Of a stretch of 12,608 bases of DNA, positions 6,813 to 12,608 are shown piece by piece. The translations under genes were made by a program, and so were the position numbers. Each line of letters starts with the position of its first letter. Within the stretch, counting starts at the first letter, position 1. Below the pieces are notes generated by a model. That model searched no databases, was not told where the DNA came from, and saw nothing but the letters and a program-made list of their open reading frames with translations. The DNA lies in contig PLDP01000172.1 of assembly GCA_003136795.1 (NCBI GenBank), positions 3,434 to 16,041 on the forward strand, given 5' to 3'. Source of the stretch: Actinomycetota bacterium. Lineage in GTDB: Bacteria > Actinomycetota > Thermoleophilia > Gaiellales > Gaiellaceae.

Positions 6813-7882
6813 TCATGCTGCGAGGTTGTATTCGTGGATGAGGCCGCCGAGCCGGACGCGCCGCTCGATGGGGGCGGTAGATGGGTGCACGGCACGGACC
6901 GTCTGCTCGGATGGCTCGGGTGGCGAGAGATTCAGTGAGCGGTGTGGCCTATGGGTGTTGTGGTGGTCGGCGAAGACGCGGAGTACACGATCGAGGTGGC
7001 GTCGGTTCATGATCAGTAGCCAGTCGAGACACTCGGCGCGGACGGTGCGGACGAATCGTTCGGCGATCGCGTTCGCCTTCGGCGCTCGCACCGGTGTCTT
7101 GATGATCTCGATGCCTTCGCTTGCGAAGACGGCGTCGAAGTCGCGGGTGAACTTGCTGTCGCGGTCGCGGATCAGGAATCGAAACGGCGATGGCTGCTGC
7201 TGGAGCGTCCAGGCAAATTGGCGAGCTTGCTGGGTGACCCAGACGCCGGTCGGGTTCGCGGTGCAGCCGACAAGGTGTACGCGCCGGCTGTCGAGCTCGA
7301 TGAAGAACAGCACATAGAGCCGCTGCAGCGAGATCGTCTCGACGGTGAAGAAGTCGACCGCGAGCAGGCTCGCGGCTTGCCCTCGTAGGAAAGCACGCCA
7401 GGAGAGTCCCGGGCGCTGGCCGGCAGGCCCAAGTCCCGCCCTCCGCAGGATCTTCCGCACCGTCGTGGCGGAGATGATCATGCCGAGGCCGTTCAGCTCG
7501 CCCGCGATCCGCTAGTAGCCCCAGCGCGGGTTCTCCCGCGCCAACCGCAGCACCAGCTCGCGGATCTCGTCGCCGATCGGAGGCCGGCCGCTCCGATTGG
7601 AGTACGTCCAGCGGCGCGCGACGAGACGTCGGTGCCAACGCAGCAGCGTCGCCGGCGTGACCAGGAACGATCGCAGCGCGACCGCGGCAACAACCGACTT
7701 GCTGCAGCAAGAAAGACGCGATCGGCCATCGTGAGCTGCGGTCGCCTTGCCTGACGCCGCAGCACCGAGAGCTCGTGCCGGAGCACGACGATCTCCAGCT
7801 CCTTGAACGCCTCAGAGCGACGGCGAAGCAACACGAGTTGGAGCAGGCAGCGGCACACCAGATAGGAGAACGACCAGAACAA
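6813..7882 (-). pseudogene. rve-type transposase, frameshifted and with a nonsense codon
   Basis: A DDE transposase with an integrase-core (rve) catalytic domain, IS3-like. From the N terminus: a coiled, HTH-like part (IVVLRHELSVLRRQ), then RWHRRLVARRWTY and ENPRWGY, then the catalytic domain with aspartates in AVDFFTVET and IRDRDSKF and the glutamate in NAIAERFVRTVRAE, ending HEYNLAA. The TTG start at 7882 is supported by GAGGAG seven bases upstream. Two lesions are visible. One base is missing at about 7673/7674: adding it joins LLPRSR to WRSFLVTPATLLRWHR. A TAG at 7514-7512 replaces the codon after WGY in WGY-RIAGEL, most simply CAG changed to TAG. The element cannot make its own full-length transposase. 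Confidence 0.9.
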
Positions 7883-7951
7883 GAACCAACTCCTCGGAAT
7901 CAGCGGGACGGGCCGACGACTCTACGGCCGACACGCACGTCCCAAGCCGCG

Positions 7952-7973
7952 AACCGAGTTAACGCACCCCACA
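7952..7973 (-). repeat. IS terminal inverted repeat, right
   Basis: On the minus strand it begins TGTGGGGTGCGTTAACTCGG, pairing with the left repeat at 19 of 22 positions. Confidence 0.85.
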
Positions 7974-8069
7974 CCCGGCTGACGCCGAGACCGGACCGGC
8001 GACAGCTGGGCCGACGACACCCAGACTCGCACTCAGCAGAATCAGGATCAGCGCTCTGCTGCCCTGCAA
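7974..8069 (-). pseudogene. 5' fragment of a secreted-protein gene cut by the IS
   Basis: A minus-strand frame beginning at TTG 8069 reads MQGSRALILILLSASLGVVG followed by PAVAGPVSASAG. This is a textbook signal peptide: a basic residue, a hydrophobic core and an A-x-A cleavage region. The frame then runs directly into the right inverted repeat of the IS and stops at TAA within it. The gene therefore probably encoded an exported protein downstream of the HEAT/GT2 pair, and the insertion removed or separated the rest. The start is uncertain: the only Shine-Dalgarno-like sequence, AAGGCGG, lies inside the preceding hairpin. Confidence 0.5.
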
Positions 8070-9694
8070 AAAGCCGCCTTGCGGCGATTTCCGTGAGCTT
8101 GTTCGCTCTGACCTCGGTCGCCCAGACCAGCCGTGGCCGAGAAGCGGATTCTGGCCGGAGATGTTTCGGAGCGTGGATTGCGTGCGAACTTGTCCCAGTC
8201 GCGGCGGCCGCGGAGGAAGCCCCAGACCCCGTAGAGTCGGGCAATCATGATCAGCGGTCGGTAGAGGAACAGGTCGAACGGGCCTGCGATCATCATCCGC
8301 AGCACTGACTCGGACCGGTAGTCGCGCGCGGTCCAGTCGTCGAACAGCACCGCGGCGCTCGTCAGCGTCGCGTTCGAGAACGCGAGCAGGCCGAGCACGA
8401 CCGCGAACAACTCCCAGCTCACGGCCCCGGTCCACACTGCGAGCACGAGCGTGAGCAGCGACAGCAGCTCGAACAAGGGTGCGAGCAGTTCGCTCAGGAC
8501 GTAGAAGGGCAGTCCGAGCATGCCCACTCTGCCGTAGCGGGGGTTGCCGAACATGCGCCGGTAGGCGACCAGTGTCTCCATGATCGCCCGCTGCCAGCGC
8601 GCTCGTTGTCTGACCAGGCTGCGCACGCTGCTCGGGGCCTCCGTCGCGCCGACCGTCTCCGGCATGCACAGGACCTCGTACGCGCGGCCCTCGCGGAGGA
8701 AGCGTTCGTGGACGCGGAAGGTCAACTCGATGTCCTCGCAGCTGAACGCGCGCGAGAAGCCGCCCAGCTCCTCGAGGATGTCGCGGCGCCAGATCGAAAA
8801 CGCACCGACCGAGCAGAGCATGAAGCGCAGATGGCTCCAACCGAGCCGCGACCCGAGGAACGCGCGTAGGTAGTCGAGATGCTGGAACACACTGAACGGG
8901 CTGCGGTCGAGCGAGCGCCGGCCCGAAGGCTGCGCGTGCATTCCCTCTGGATGAAAGCTCAACGCCACCATGCTGGTGACGCCGACGATGCGCGCCGGGT
9001 CGCGCATCGCCAGCCGCATCCCGAGCAGGAGCGCCTCGCGGCGGTACATCGTGTCGCCGTCGACGCAGAGGACGTACTGGTAGCGGGCGAAATTGAGTGC
9101 GCAGTTGAGCGCGTCGGCCTTGCCGCCGTTGCGCTTGCGGACGACCGTCAGCCGCGGCTCAGCGTGGCTACGGAAGACCCCCACGAGCGGTTCGGTGTGG
9201 AAGATGCGGCGGAAGAAGATTTCGACCTCCTCGAGCGCGAACGCCTCGTCGAGCCGCTCGAACGTGCCGTCGGTGGAGCCGTCGTCAACCACGATCAGCT
9301 CGAACTCGGGGTAATCCTGCTCGAGTAGCGTGCGGATCGAGGCGACCGCATCCAGCTCCTCGTTGTAGATGGGCGACATGATCGAGACGGGGATCGTGAA
9401 GCGGGACGCCTCGAGCGCCTCGAAGTCTTCGCTGCTGCGCTGTCTCTTGCGCATCGCGCTTTCGGCGGCGGCGAAGAAGAGGAGCAGCCCGTTGGCGACG
9501 AAGACCGCGAGGAAGTAGAGGAGGCAGGTGAACGCGCACCAGCCGAGGGCTGCCGCAAAGCGGCCGTCCGCCCACGCTCTGAGCGACTCGTTCGCCTGCA
9601 CGAGCTCGCCGCCCAGCAGGACGCCGCCCAGTGCGCCGAGCGCGACCACGGACAAGAGGAGCTCGGCCCGCCAAAGCCGGCGCCGGGTGCTCAC
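8048..9694 (-). CDS. Processive family 2 glycosyltransferase (polysaccharide synthase)
   Basis: A 548-residue membrane GT2 enzyme of the cellulose, hyaluronan and poly-N-acetylglucosamine synthase type, which polymerises a sugar from a nucleotide-sugar donor and exports the chain. Two membrane segments come first (about 12-31 and 48-78). The cytoplasmic domain follows, with VVDDGSTDGT (135-144), GGKADALN (190-197), the DxD motif in CVDGDT (210-215), the catalytic-base motif SCEDIEL (318-324) and the acceptor motif QRARW (363-367). Further membrane segments lie around 393-450 and 470-490. The start is GTG 9694, which overlaps the TGA of the upstream HEAT gene as GTGA, indicating translational coupling. 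The sugar is unknown. The last 40 residues (from about 509) look non-conserved and run through the hairpin at 8068-8085, so the natural end may have been earlier. Confidence 0.88.
   Translation of the reverse strand: MSTRRRLWRAELLLSVVALGALGGVLLGGELVQANESLRAWADGRFAAALGWCAFTCLLYFLAVFVANGLLLFFAAAESAMRKRQRSSEDFEALEASRFTIPVSIMSPIYNEELDAVASIRTLLEQDYPEFELIVVDDGSTDGTFERLDEAFALEEVEIFFRRIFHTEPLVGVFRSHAEPRLTVVRKRNGGKADALNCALNFARYQYVLCVDGDTMYRREALLLGMRLAMRDPARIVGVTSMVALSFHPEGMHAQPSGRRSLDRSPFSVFQHLDYLRAFLGSRLGWSHLRFMLCSVGAFSIWRRDILEELGGFSRAFSCEDIELTFRVHERFLREGRAYEVLCMPETVGATEAPSSVRSLVRQRARWQRAIMETLVAYRRMFGNPRYGRVGMLGLPFYVLSELLAPLFELLSLLTLVLAVWTGAVSWELFAVVLGLLAFSNATLTSAAVLFDDWTARDYRSESVLRMMIAGPFDLFLYRPLIMIARLYGVWGFLRGRRDWDKFARNPRSETSPARIRFSATAGLGDRGQSEQAHGNRRKAAFCRAAER
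8068..8085 (-). terminator. Putative intrinsic terminator overlapping the GT2 3' end
   Basis: On the minus strand GCCGC-AAG-GCGGC is followed directly by TTTTT, a short GC hairpin with a T-run. It lies just inside the 3' end of the GT2 frame and right at the TTG of the signal-peptide fragment. It could terminate the operon, or hide the AAGGCGG that would serve the next gene. Confidence 0.5.
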
Positions 9695-10890
9695 CGCCGC
9701 ACATCCTCGAGCAGCGCGTGGATTCGCTGCTCGTCGCCTTTCGCCCGGGCGACTAGCGCTTCCTCGAACCAGTCGCCGCCCGCCTCGACGATGGAGCGGA
9801 GGAGACGGCGCGTTGGCTCGCTCTCCGGGTGGTCGGCTACTTCGTGTGCGAGCCGATCGACCATACCGGTGTTCTGCAGCACCTCGGCTGCCCCGTTGCG
9901 CGCGAATGCGTCCGGAGACTCGAGGTACGGAACGACGTAACGTGTTGCTCCGGATCCGAGCTGCTCGAGCGCATGCTTGGCCCCGGCCCGCACCCACCAG
10001 TTCTCGTCTGCGAGCAGCTTCGCCACCAGGGCCGCCAGCTCGGGCCGGTCCTGTGCGCCGAGCGCACGCGCCGCGTGCGCCCGCACGAACGGAATCTCGT
10101 CGGCGAGCAACTCGATCGCGATCGAGGTCGCCGCCGGCCCACCCACGGTGCCGAGCGTTTCGGCAACCGCGGCGCGAACAGCGGGGTCCTCGTCGCCAGC
10201 GAGAGTGACGAGCTCGAGCGGTAGCGAGGCAAGCGTCCGGTAGCGCGCCAACAGCTTTACGGCCCAGTAGCGCACGGCGGCGTCCCAATCTCGCAGCAGC
10301 GGCAACAGCAGCCCACCGATGTCGAGCGGGAACTCGTCGAGCTGAGTGGCAATGCGCGAACGCGGGCCTGCGCCGTCACGCAGGGCCTGGACGAGGATGG
10401 CGGCGGCGCGCTCGTCGCCGATGTCGCCGAGCGTTGCAAGCGCCGCGTTCAGGACGTCCGCGTCGGCTTCCGAGAGCGCCTGCTCGAGTAGCGGCAGGGC
10501 GGCATCCGAGCCGGATCGGGCGAGAATGCGCAGCGCGGCGACGCGTCGCCACTTCGACATCTCGCTCGTGTGGTGGGCGGCGGCTACGCACAGACGCGCC
10601 TCGTTCCGGGAGGTTGCGTGCCGGGCAAAGACGGAGGCGAGCGCCGGCGCTGTGGCGGTATCCGCGGCAACGCGCTCGATCGTCCAGTGCGGCAGCCTGC
10701 GCAGCGTCCGCTCGAGCTCGGCCGCATCGTTCGCCACTGGCCCGGCGCGCCGTTCGGCGAGCCTCCCCGCGGTTCTGACGAACCTCATCTGCACGTCGTA
10801 GATCAGCCGCGTCAGCAGAACGAACAGCGTGACACCGAGCCAGGTCAGGAAGACGAGGCCGAGCACGTAGGCGCTCCACGGTGGATTCAC
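9691..10890 (-). CDS. Membrane-anchored HEAT-repeat protein
   Basis: About 399 residues starting from GTG 10890, chosen because AAAGGAAG lies just upstream; a GTG at 10920 would add ten residues and has no such site. One membrane segment comes early (YVLGLVFLTWLGVTLFVLLT). It is followed by a basic linker and a long series of paired helices of the HEAT type, for example RVAALRILARSGSDAALPLL, AAVAETLGTVGG, VRAHAARALGAQ and VRAGAKHALEQLG. HEAT scaffolds bind other proteins and have no activity of their own. The four-base stop/start overlap with the glycosyltransferase and the shared membrane location suggest that it organises or regulates the synthase; that role is inferred. Confidence 0.85.
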   Translation of the reverse strand: MNPPWSAYVLGLVFLTWLGVTLFVLLTRLIYDVQMRFVRTAGRLAERRAGPVANDAAELERTLRRLPHWTIERVAADTATAPALASVFARHATSRNEARLCVAAAHHTSEMSKWRRVAALRILARSGSDAALPLLEQALSEADADVLNAALATLGDIGDERAAAILVQALRDGAGPRSRIATQLDEFPLDIGGLLLPLLRDWDAAVRYWAVKLLARYRTLASLPLELVTLAGDEDPAVRAAVAETLGTVGGPAATSIAIELLADEIPFVRAHAARALGAQDRPELAALVAKLLADENWWVRAGAKHALEQLGSGATRYVVPYLESPDAFARNGAAEVLQNTGMVDRLAHEVADHPESEPTRRLLRSIVEAGGDWFEEALVARAKGDEQRIHALLEDVRR

Positions 10891-11187
10891 GTTGCTTCCT
10901 TTGTTCGCATTGAATCTCACACCGGCGGCGGCGGCGCGTCGTCCGGGAAAGCTCGTACGGGGACATCTGCGACGTCACCCGATCGGCTGGTGCCGCCAAA
11001 CGCTGACGCCGTACGGCGTCGCCCCCTCCGAGCGCACATAGCGAAAGCCTCTCGGCGAGCAGCCGAGCTACCCATCGAGCTACCAGATGGTGTCCCCGAG
11101 GCCAATCTCGTCCGCCGCGTGCTGGCTCAGCAAAGCCAACCCAGCCGACAAGGCTGGACTGCCTGCGTTATCGCACCCAGGAGGTCG
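10891..11187. other. Non-coding structured region upstream of the HEAT/GT2 operon
   Basis: No convincing gene. The plus strand can form CTCGGC-gagca-GCCGAG (11051-11067) and CCAGCC-gacaa-GGCTGG (11141-11157), and contains two copies of GAGCTACC (from 11065 and 11077). A 62-codon minus-strand frame ending in proline repeats looks non-coding. The region should hold the operon promoter, but I cannot identify a -35/-10 pair with confidence. Confidence 0.4.
11005..11020. promoter_or_regulatory. 16-bp perfect palindrome
   Basis: GACGCCGTACGGCGTC is its own reverse complement, lying 115 bp upstream of the HEAT gene start. Symmetry of this length suits a dimeric repressor or activator site; with no loop it is a less natural RNA hairpin. 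Which protein would bind is unknown. Confidence 0.4.
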
Positions 11188-11212
11188 GCGGTTCGAGCCC
11201 GCCTAGCTCCAT
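11160..11212 (+). pseudogene. Degenerate tRNA-Ala remnant
   Basis: The 3' part of a tRNA is clear: variable loop AGGTC, T stem GGCGG (11188-11192), T loop TTCGAGC, T stem CCGCC (11200-11204), acceptor strand TAGCTCC and discriminator A at 11212, with no encoded CCA (TCC follows). GCCTGC at 11162-11167 matches the anticodon-stem strand typical of tRNA-Ala, but the loop and opposite strand are scrambled. No 5' acceptor strand GGAGCTA or D arm is found. It is a dead tRNA or the 3' end left at an integration site. Confidence 0.6.
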
Positions 11213-11438
11213 CCGTCCGTTGCGGGAAATACAACGACGTGCCTGCTTAGAGGCACCTTCCGCTATTCCGGTCGCTCGAGGAGCGAACCGCCGTCACTCA
11301 AACCTCCGGCGCCGCCGCTCCAAGCGCGAGAGGTGTTCATAGGAGCGCGCCGAGGTCGCTGAGCCCCGCGTGCCGCGCCGCAGGCCCGCCGATTTCGATC
11401 GGGTCCTTGCTGCAAGCAGCCGACAAGCCAACCGCTGC
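11213..11438. other. Intergenic stretch without a recognised gene
   Basis: I see nothing I can support here. The plus-strand frames are shadows of the adjacent cyclic-nucleotide-binding gene. Confidence 0.4.
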
Positions 11439-11903
11439 TTAGCGCTCGCGCGTGCAGGTGCCCAGGGGCAGCCAGCTACGGTGGCGTGCGGCTCCGGCGG
11501 TGTCGTCGATCCGCGCCGCGAGAGCGGCGAGGATCTTCCGGTGGATCTGCGGCGAGTCGTCCAGCAGCCGCCGGAACGCTCGGTCGGTGACCACGAGCGC
11601 CTGTACCTCGGAGGTCGTCGTCACCGTTGCGTTCCGCGGCGCGTCCGTGAGAAGTGCCATCTCGCCAAAGAAGTCGTCGCCGCCTTTGATCGGCACCTTG
11701 CGACCGCGCTTCCTGACCTCGACAGTCCCTTCCAGCACGACGACGAACTCGCGCCCCGGAGCGCCCTCCTTCATCAGTGTCCGCCCGGCACGGAAAGAGA
11801 TCTCGTCGGCCACGGAGGCGATCCGAGCGAGCTCGGCGCTCGAGCACTCGGAGAAGAGCGGCACCTGCTTCAGCTTCTCGATTTTCGCGTTCTTCTTCAG
11901 CAT
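11439..11903 (-). CDS. Cyclic-nucleotide-binding domain protein
   Basis: A 154-residue stand-alone cNMP-binding domain of the Crp/PKA-regulatory fold. The N-terminal helix LKQVPLFSECSSAELARIA is the usual lead-in. EGAPGREFVVVLEGTVEV forms the central strands, and FGEMALLTDAPRNATV (79-94) is the phosphate-binding cassette with Glu81 and Arg90, the residues that contact the cyclic nucleotide. No helix-turn-helix follows, so it is not a Crp-type regulator; it may sense cAMP and act through a partner. It is divergent from an adenylate-cyclase-type gene, a sensible pairing. The start is ATG 11903. Confidence 0.88.
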   Translation of the reverse strand: MLKKNAKIEKLKQVPLFSECSSAELARIASVADEISFRAGRTLMKEGAPGREFVVVLEGTVEVRKRGRKVPIKGGDDFFGEMALLTDAPRNATVTTTSEVQALVVTDRAFRRLLDDSPQIHRKILAALAARIDDTAGAARHRSWLPLGTCTRER

Positions 11904-11917
11904 GGGACGCGAGTCTA
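11904..11917 (-). promoter_or_regulatory. Putative leaderless promoter of the cNMP-binding gene
   Basis: TAGACT (minus strand, 11917-11912) fits TANNNT and lies eight bases before the ATG, so transcription would begin at or next to the start codon. A weak -35-like TTCGTG lies 17 bases further upstream. Confidence 0.3.
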
Positions 11918-11973
11918 ACCCGCCGGCGCGGTTTCACGAAGCTCGAGCCTCGGCATCGGCCCTGTCGCGTCGG

Positions 11974-12003
11974 TTGACACAGGGCGTCTGCTGCTGCTGA
12001 GAT
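11974..12003 (+). promoter_or_regulatory. Putative promoter of the cyclase fusion gene
   Basis: Exact TTGACA at 11974-11979, then an 18-base spacer and TGAGAT at 11998-12003. The expected transcription start falls at about the GTG of 12010, which suggests a leaderless mRNA and supports that start codon. Confidence 0.4.
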
Positions 12004-12009
12004 TGGTCG

Positions 12010-12608
12010 GTGGCCGAGGTGGTCGAAACACGCTATGCCAAGGCCGACGACGGCGTGCACGTGGCCTACCAGGTCTGCGGCGCCGGCGACTTTGACCTGG
12101 TTGTCGTTCCGGGCTTCATCTCGCACCTGGAGGTGCAGTGGGAGGAGCCGGCAGTGGCATCGCGGACGACCCGCAGGCGCGCGCGTTCCACGGCCACTTC
12201 CAGCGGCTAGCGGCGAGCCCGGGGGCTGCGATGGAGCTCCTGACTTCCTTGGCGGACATCGACGCGCGGCCGGCGTTGCCGCTCGTGCACGCGCCGACGC
12301 TGATCCTGCACCGAACCGACGAGCGGATGGTCCCGGTCGTGTACGCGCGCTACATGGCCGAGCGCATTCCGGGAGCGCGGATGGTGGAGTTCGAGGGCAC
12401 CGACCACTTCTATTACACGCAGCACGCCGACGCGATCGCCGACGAGATCGAGGAGTTCCTCACCGGCACGCGCTCGCCTCGCCCGTACGACCGGATGCTC
12501 GCCGCAGTCCTCTTCACCGACATCGTCGACTCGACCCGGCAGCTGGCGCAGCTGGGCGACCGGCGTTGGAAGGCTCTCCTCGATCAGCACGACGATCTGG
12601 CGCAACGC
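12010..12608 (+). pseudogene. Alpha/beta-hydrolase/class III cyclase fusion with internal deletion, cut by window end
   Basis: Starts like the actinobacterial proteins that join an N-terminal alpha/beta-hydrolase domain to a class III adenylate/guanylate cyclase: ETRYAKADDGVHVAYQVCGA, then LVVVPGFISHLEVQWE. After about residue 47 (near 12150) it jumps to sequence belonging near the end of the hydrolase domain, in another frame: FQRLAASPGAAMELLTSLAD, then APTLILHRTDERMVPV, FEGTDHFYY and the cyclase start AAVLFTDIVDSTRQLAQLGD with its metal-binding aspartates. The nucleophile-elbow region is absent and the first frame stops at TAG 12208-12210. Compared with the family, roughly 150 residues are missing. 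As it stands no fusion protein is made; a downstream start could still yield a cyclase. Confidence 0.8.

Larger units (their letters stand above)
6791..7973 (-). mobile_element. Complete rve-type (IS3-like) insertion sequence
   Basis: A 1183-bp element bounded by 22-bp inverted repeats that match at 19 of 22 positions. The inner end of the left repeat touches the transposase stop codon. The single long transposase frame runs on the minus strand. I see no clear target-site duplication: the flanks are TTCTC on the left and CCCGG on the right, so it may be old or rearranged. Confidence 0.85.

Noticed and set aside
9528..10208. 226-residue plus-strand frame opposite the HEAT gene
   Set aside because: Low-complexity shadow frame; the minus-strand HEAT and GT2 genes have clear motifs.
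11030..11090. Minus-strand TAGCTCGATGGG with a following arm that could be read as tRNA-Ser(GCT)
   Set aside because: No T loop (GTTCRA) or matching acceptor ends are found, and the D and anticodon stems would overlap.
11122..11185. Plus-strand GCAAAGCC followed by a hairpin and GCCTGCGTTATCGCA, resembling part of a c-di-GMP-I riboswitch
   Set aside because: The upstream conserved part and GAAA tetraloop arm are not in place, no plus-strand gene follows closely, and part of the segment is better explained as tRNA-Ala remnant.
10850..11212. tmRNA, suggested by the tRNA-like 3' end
   Set aside because: No tag-peptide frame ending in ALAA and no 5' tRNA-like start at the expected distance.
11370..11918. 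182-residue plus-strand frame
   Set aside because: Antisense shadow of the cNMP-binding domain gene.

Overview
The window has high GC content, GTG and TTG starts, TANNNT-type -10 boxes close to start codons, and protein families typical of soil Actinomycetota. Among these are a hydrolase-cyclase fusion, actinobacterial-looking IS elements and a HEAT/GT2 pair. My best guess is a Thermoleophilia-like (Gaiellales/Solirubrobacterales) genome or metagenome contig; this is inference, since no marker gene is present.

Layout. 1-1111: the right part of an IS110-family element whose DEDD transposase carries a one-base frameshift. 1112-4991: four minus-strand genes (hypothetical protein, aminoglycoside-phosphotransferase-like kinase, SAM methyltransferase, GNAT acetyltransferase with an internal stop) plus one plus-strand lipoprotein gene. 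Each gene sits alone between copies of a degenerate ~38-bp repeat. The IS110 right end directly abuts a half copy of the same repeat. 4999-6656: a visibly AT-richer plus-strand segment with a frameshifted alpha/beta hydrolase and an intact AadA-like nucleotidyltransferase, each followed by a 7-bp-stem hairpin. 6791-7973: a complete but dead rve-type (IS3-like) insertion sequence with 22-bp terminal inverted repeats. It interrupts a small gene of which only the signal peptide remains. 8048-10890: a translationally coupled minus-strand pair, a membrane-anchored HEAT-repeat protein followed by a processive GT2 polysaccharide synthase. 10891-11438: a non-coding, structured region with a 16-bp perfect palindrome and a degenerate tRNA-Ala 3' remnant. 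11439-12608: a cyclic-nucleotide-binding protein divergent from an alpha/beta-hydrolase/adenylate-cyclase fusion that has lost its middle.

The main candidate for something new is the repeat-bounded array at 1112-4991. It has one gene per interval, four consecutive genes in one orientation, a repeat just past each stop codon, and an IS110-type element at a partial repeat. This resembles an integron cassette array with an attC-targeting IS, but the repeats do not show the classical attC core and no integrase gene lies in the window. The plainer alternative is a lineage-specific intergenic repeat.

Five coding sequences are broken (frameshift, nonsense or internal deletion). This suggests either a decaying accessory region or assembly error, and raw reads would be needed to separate the two.
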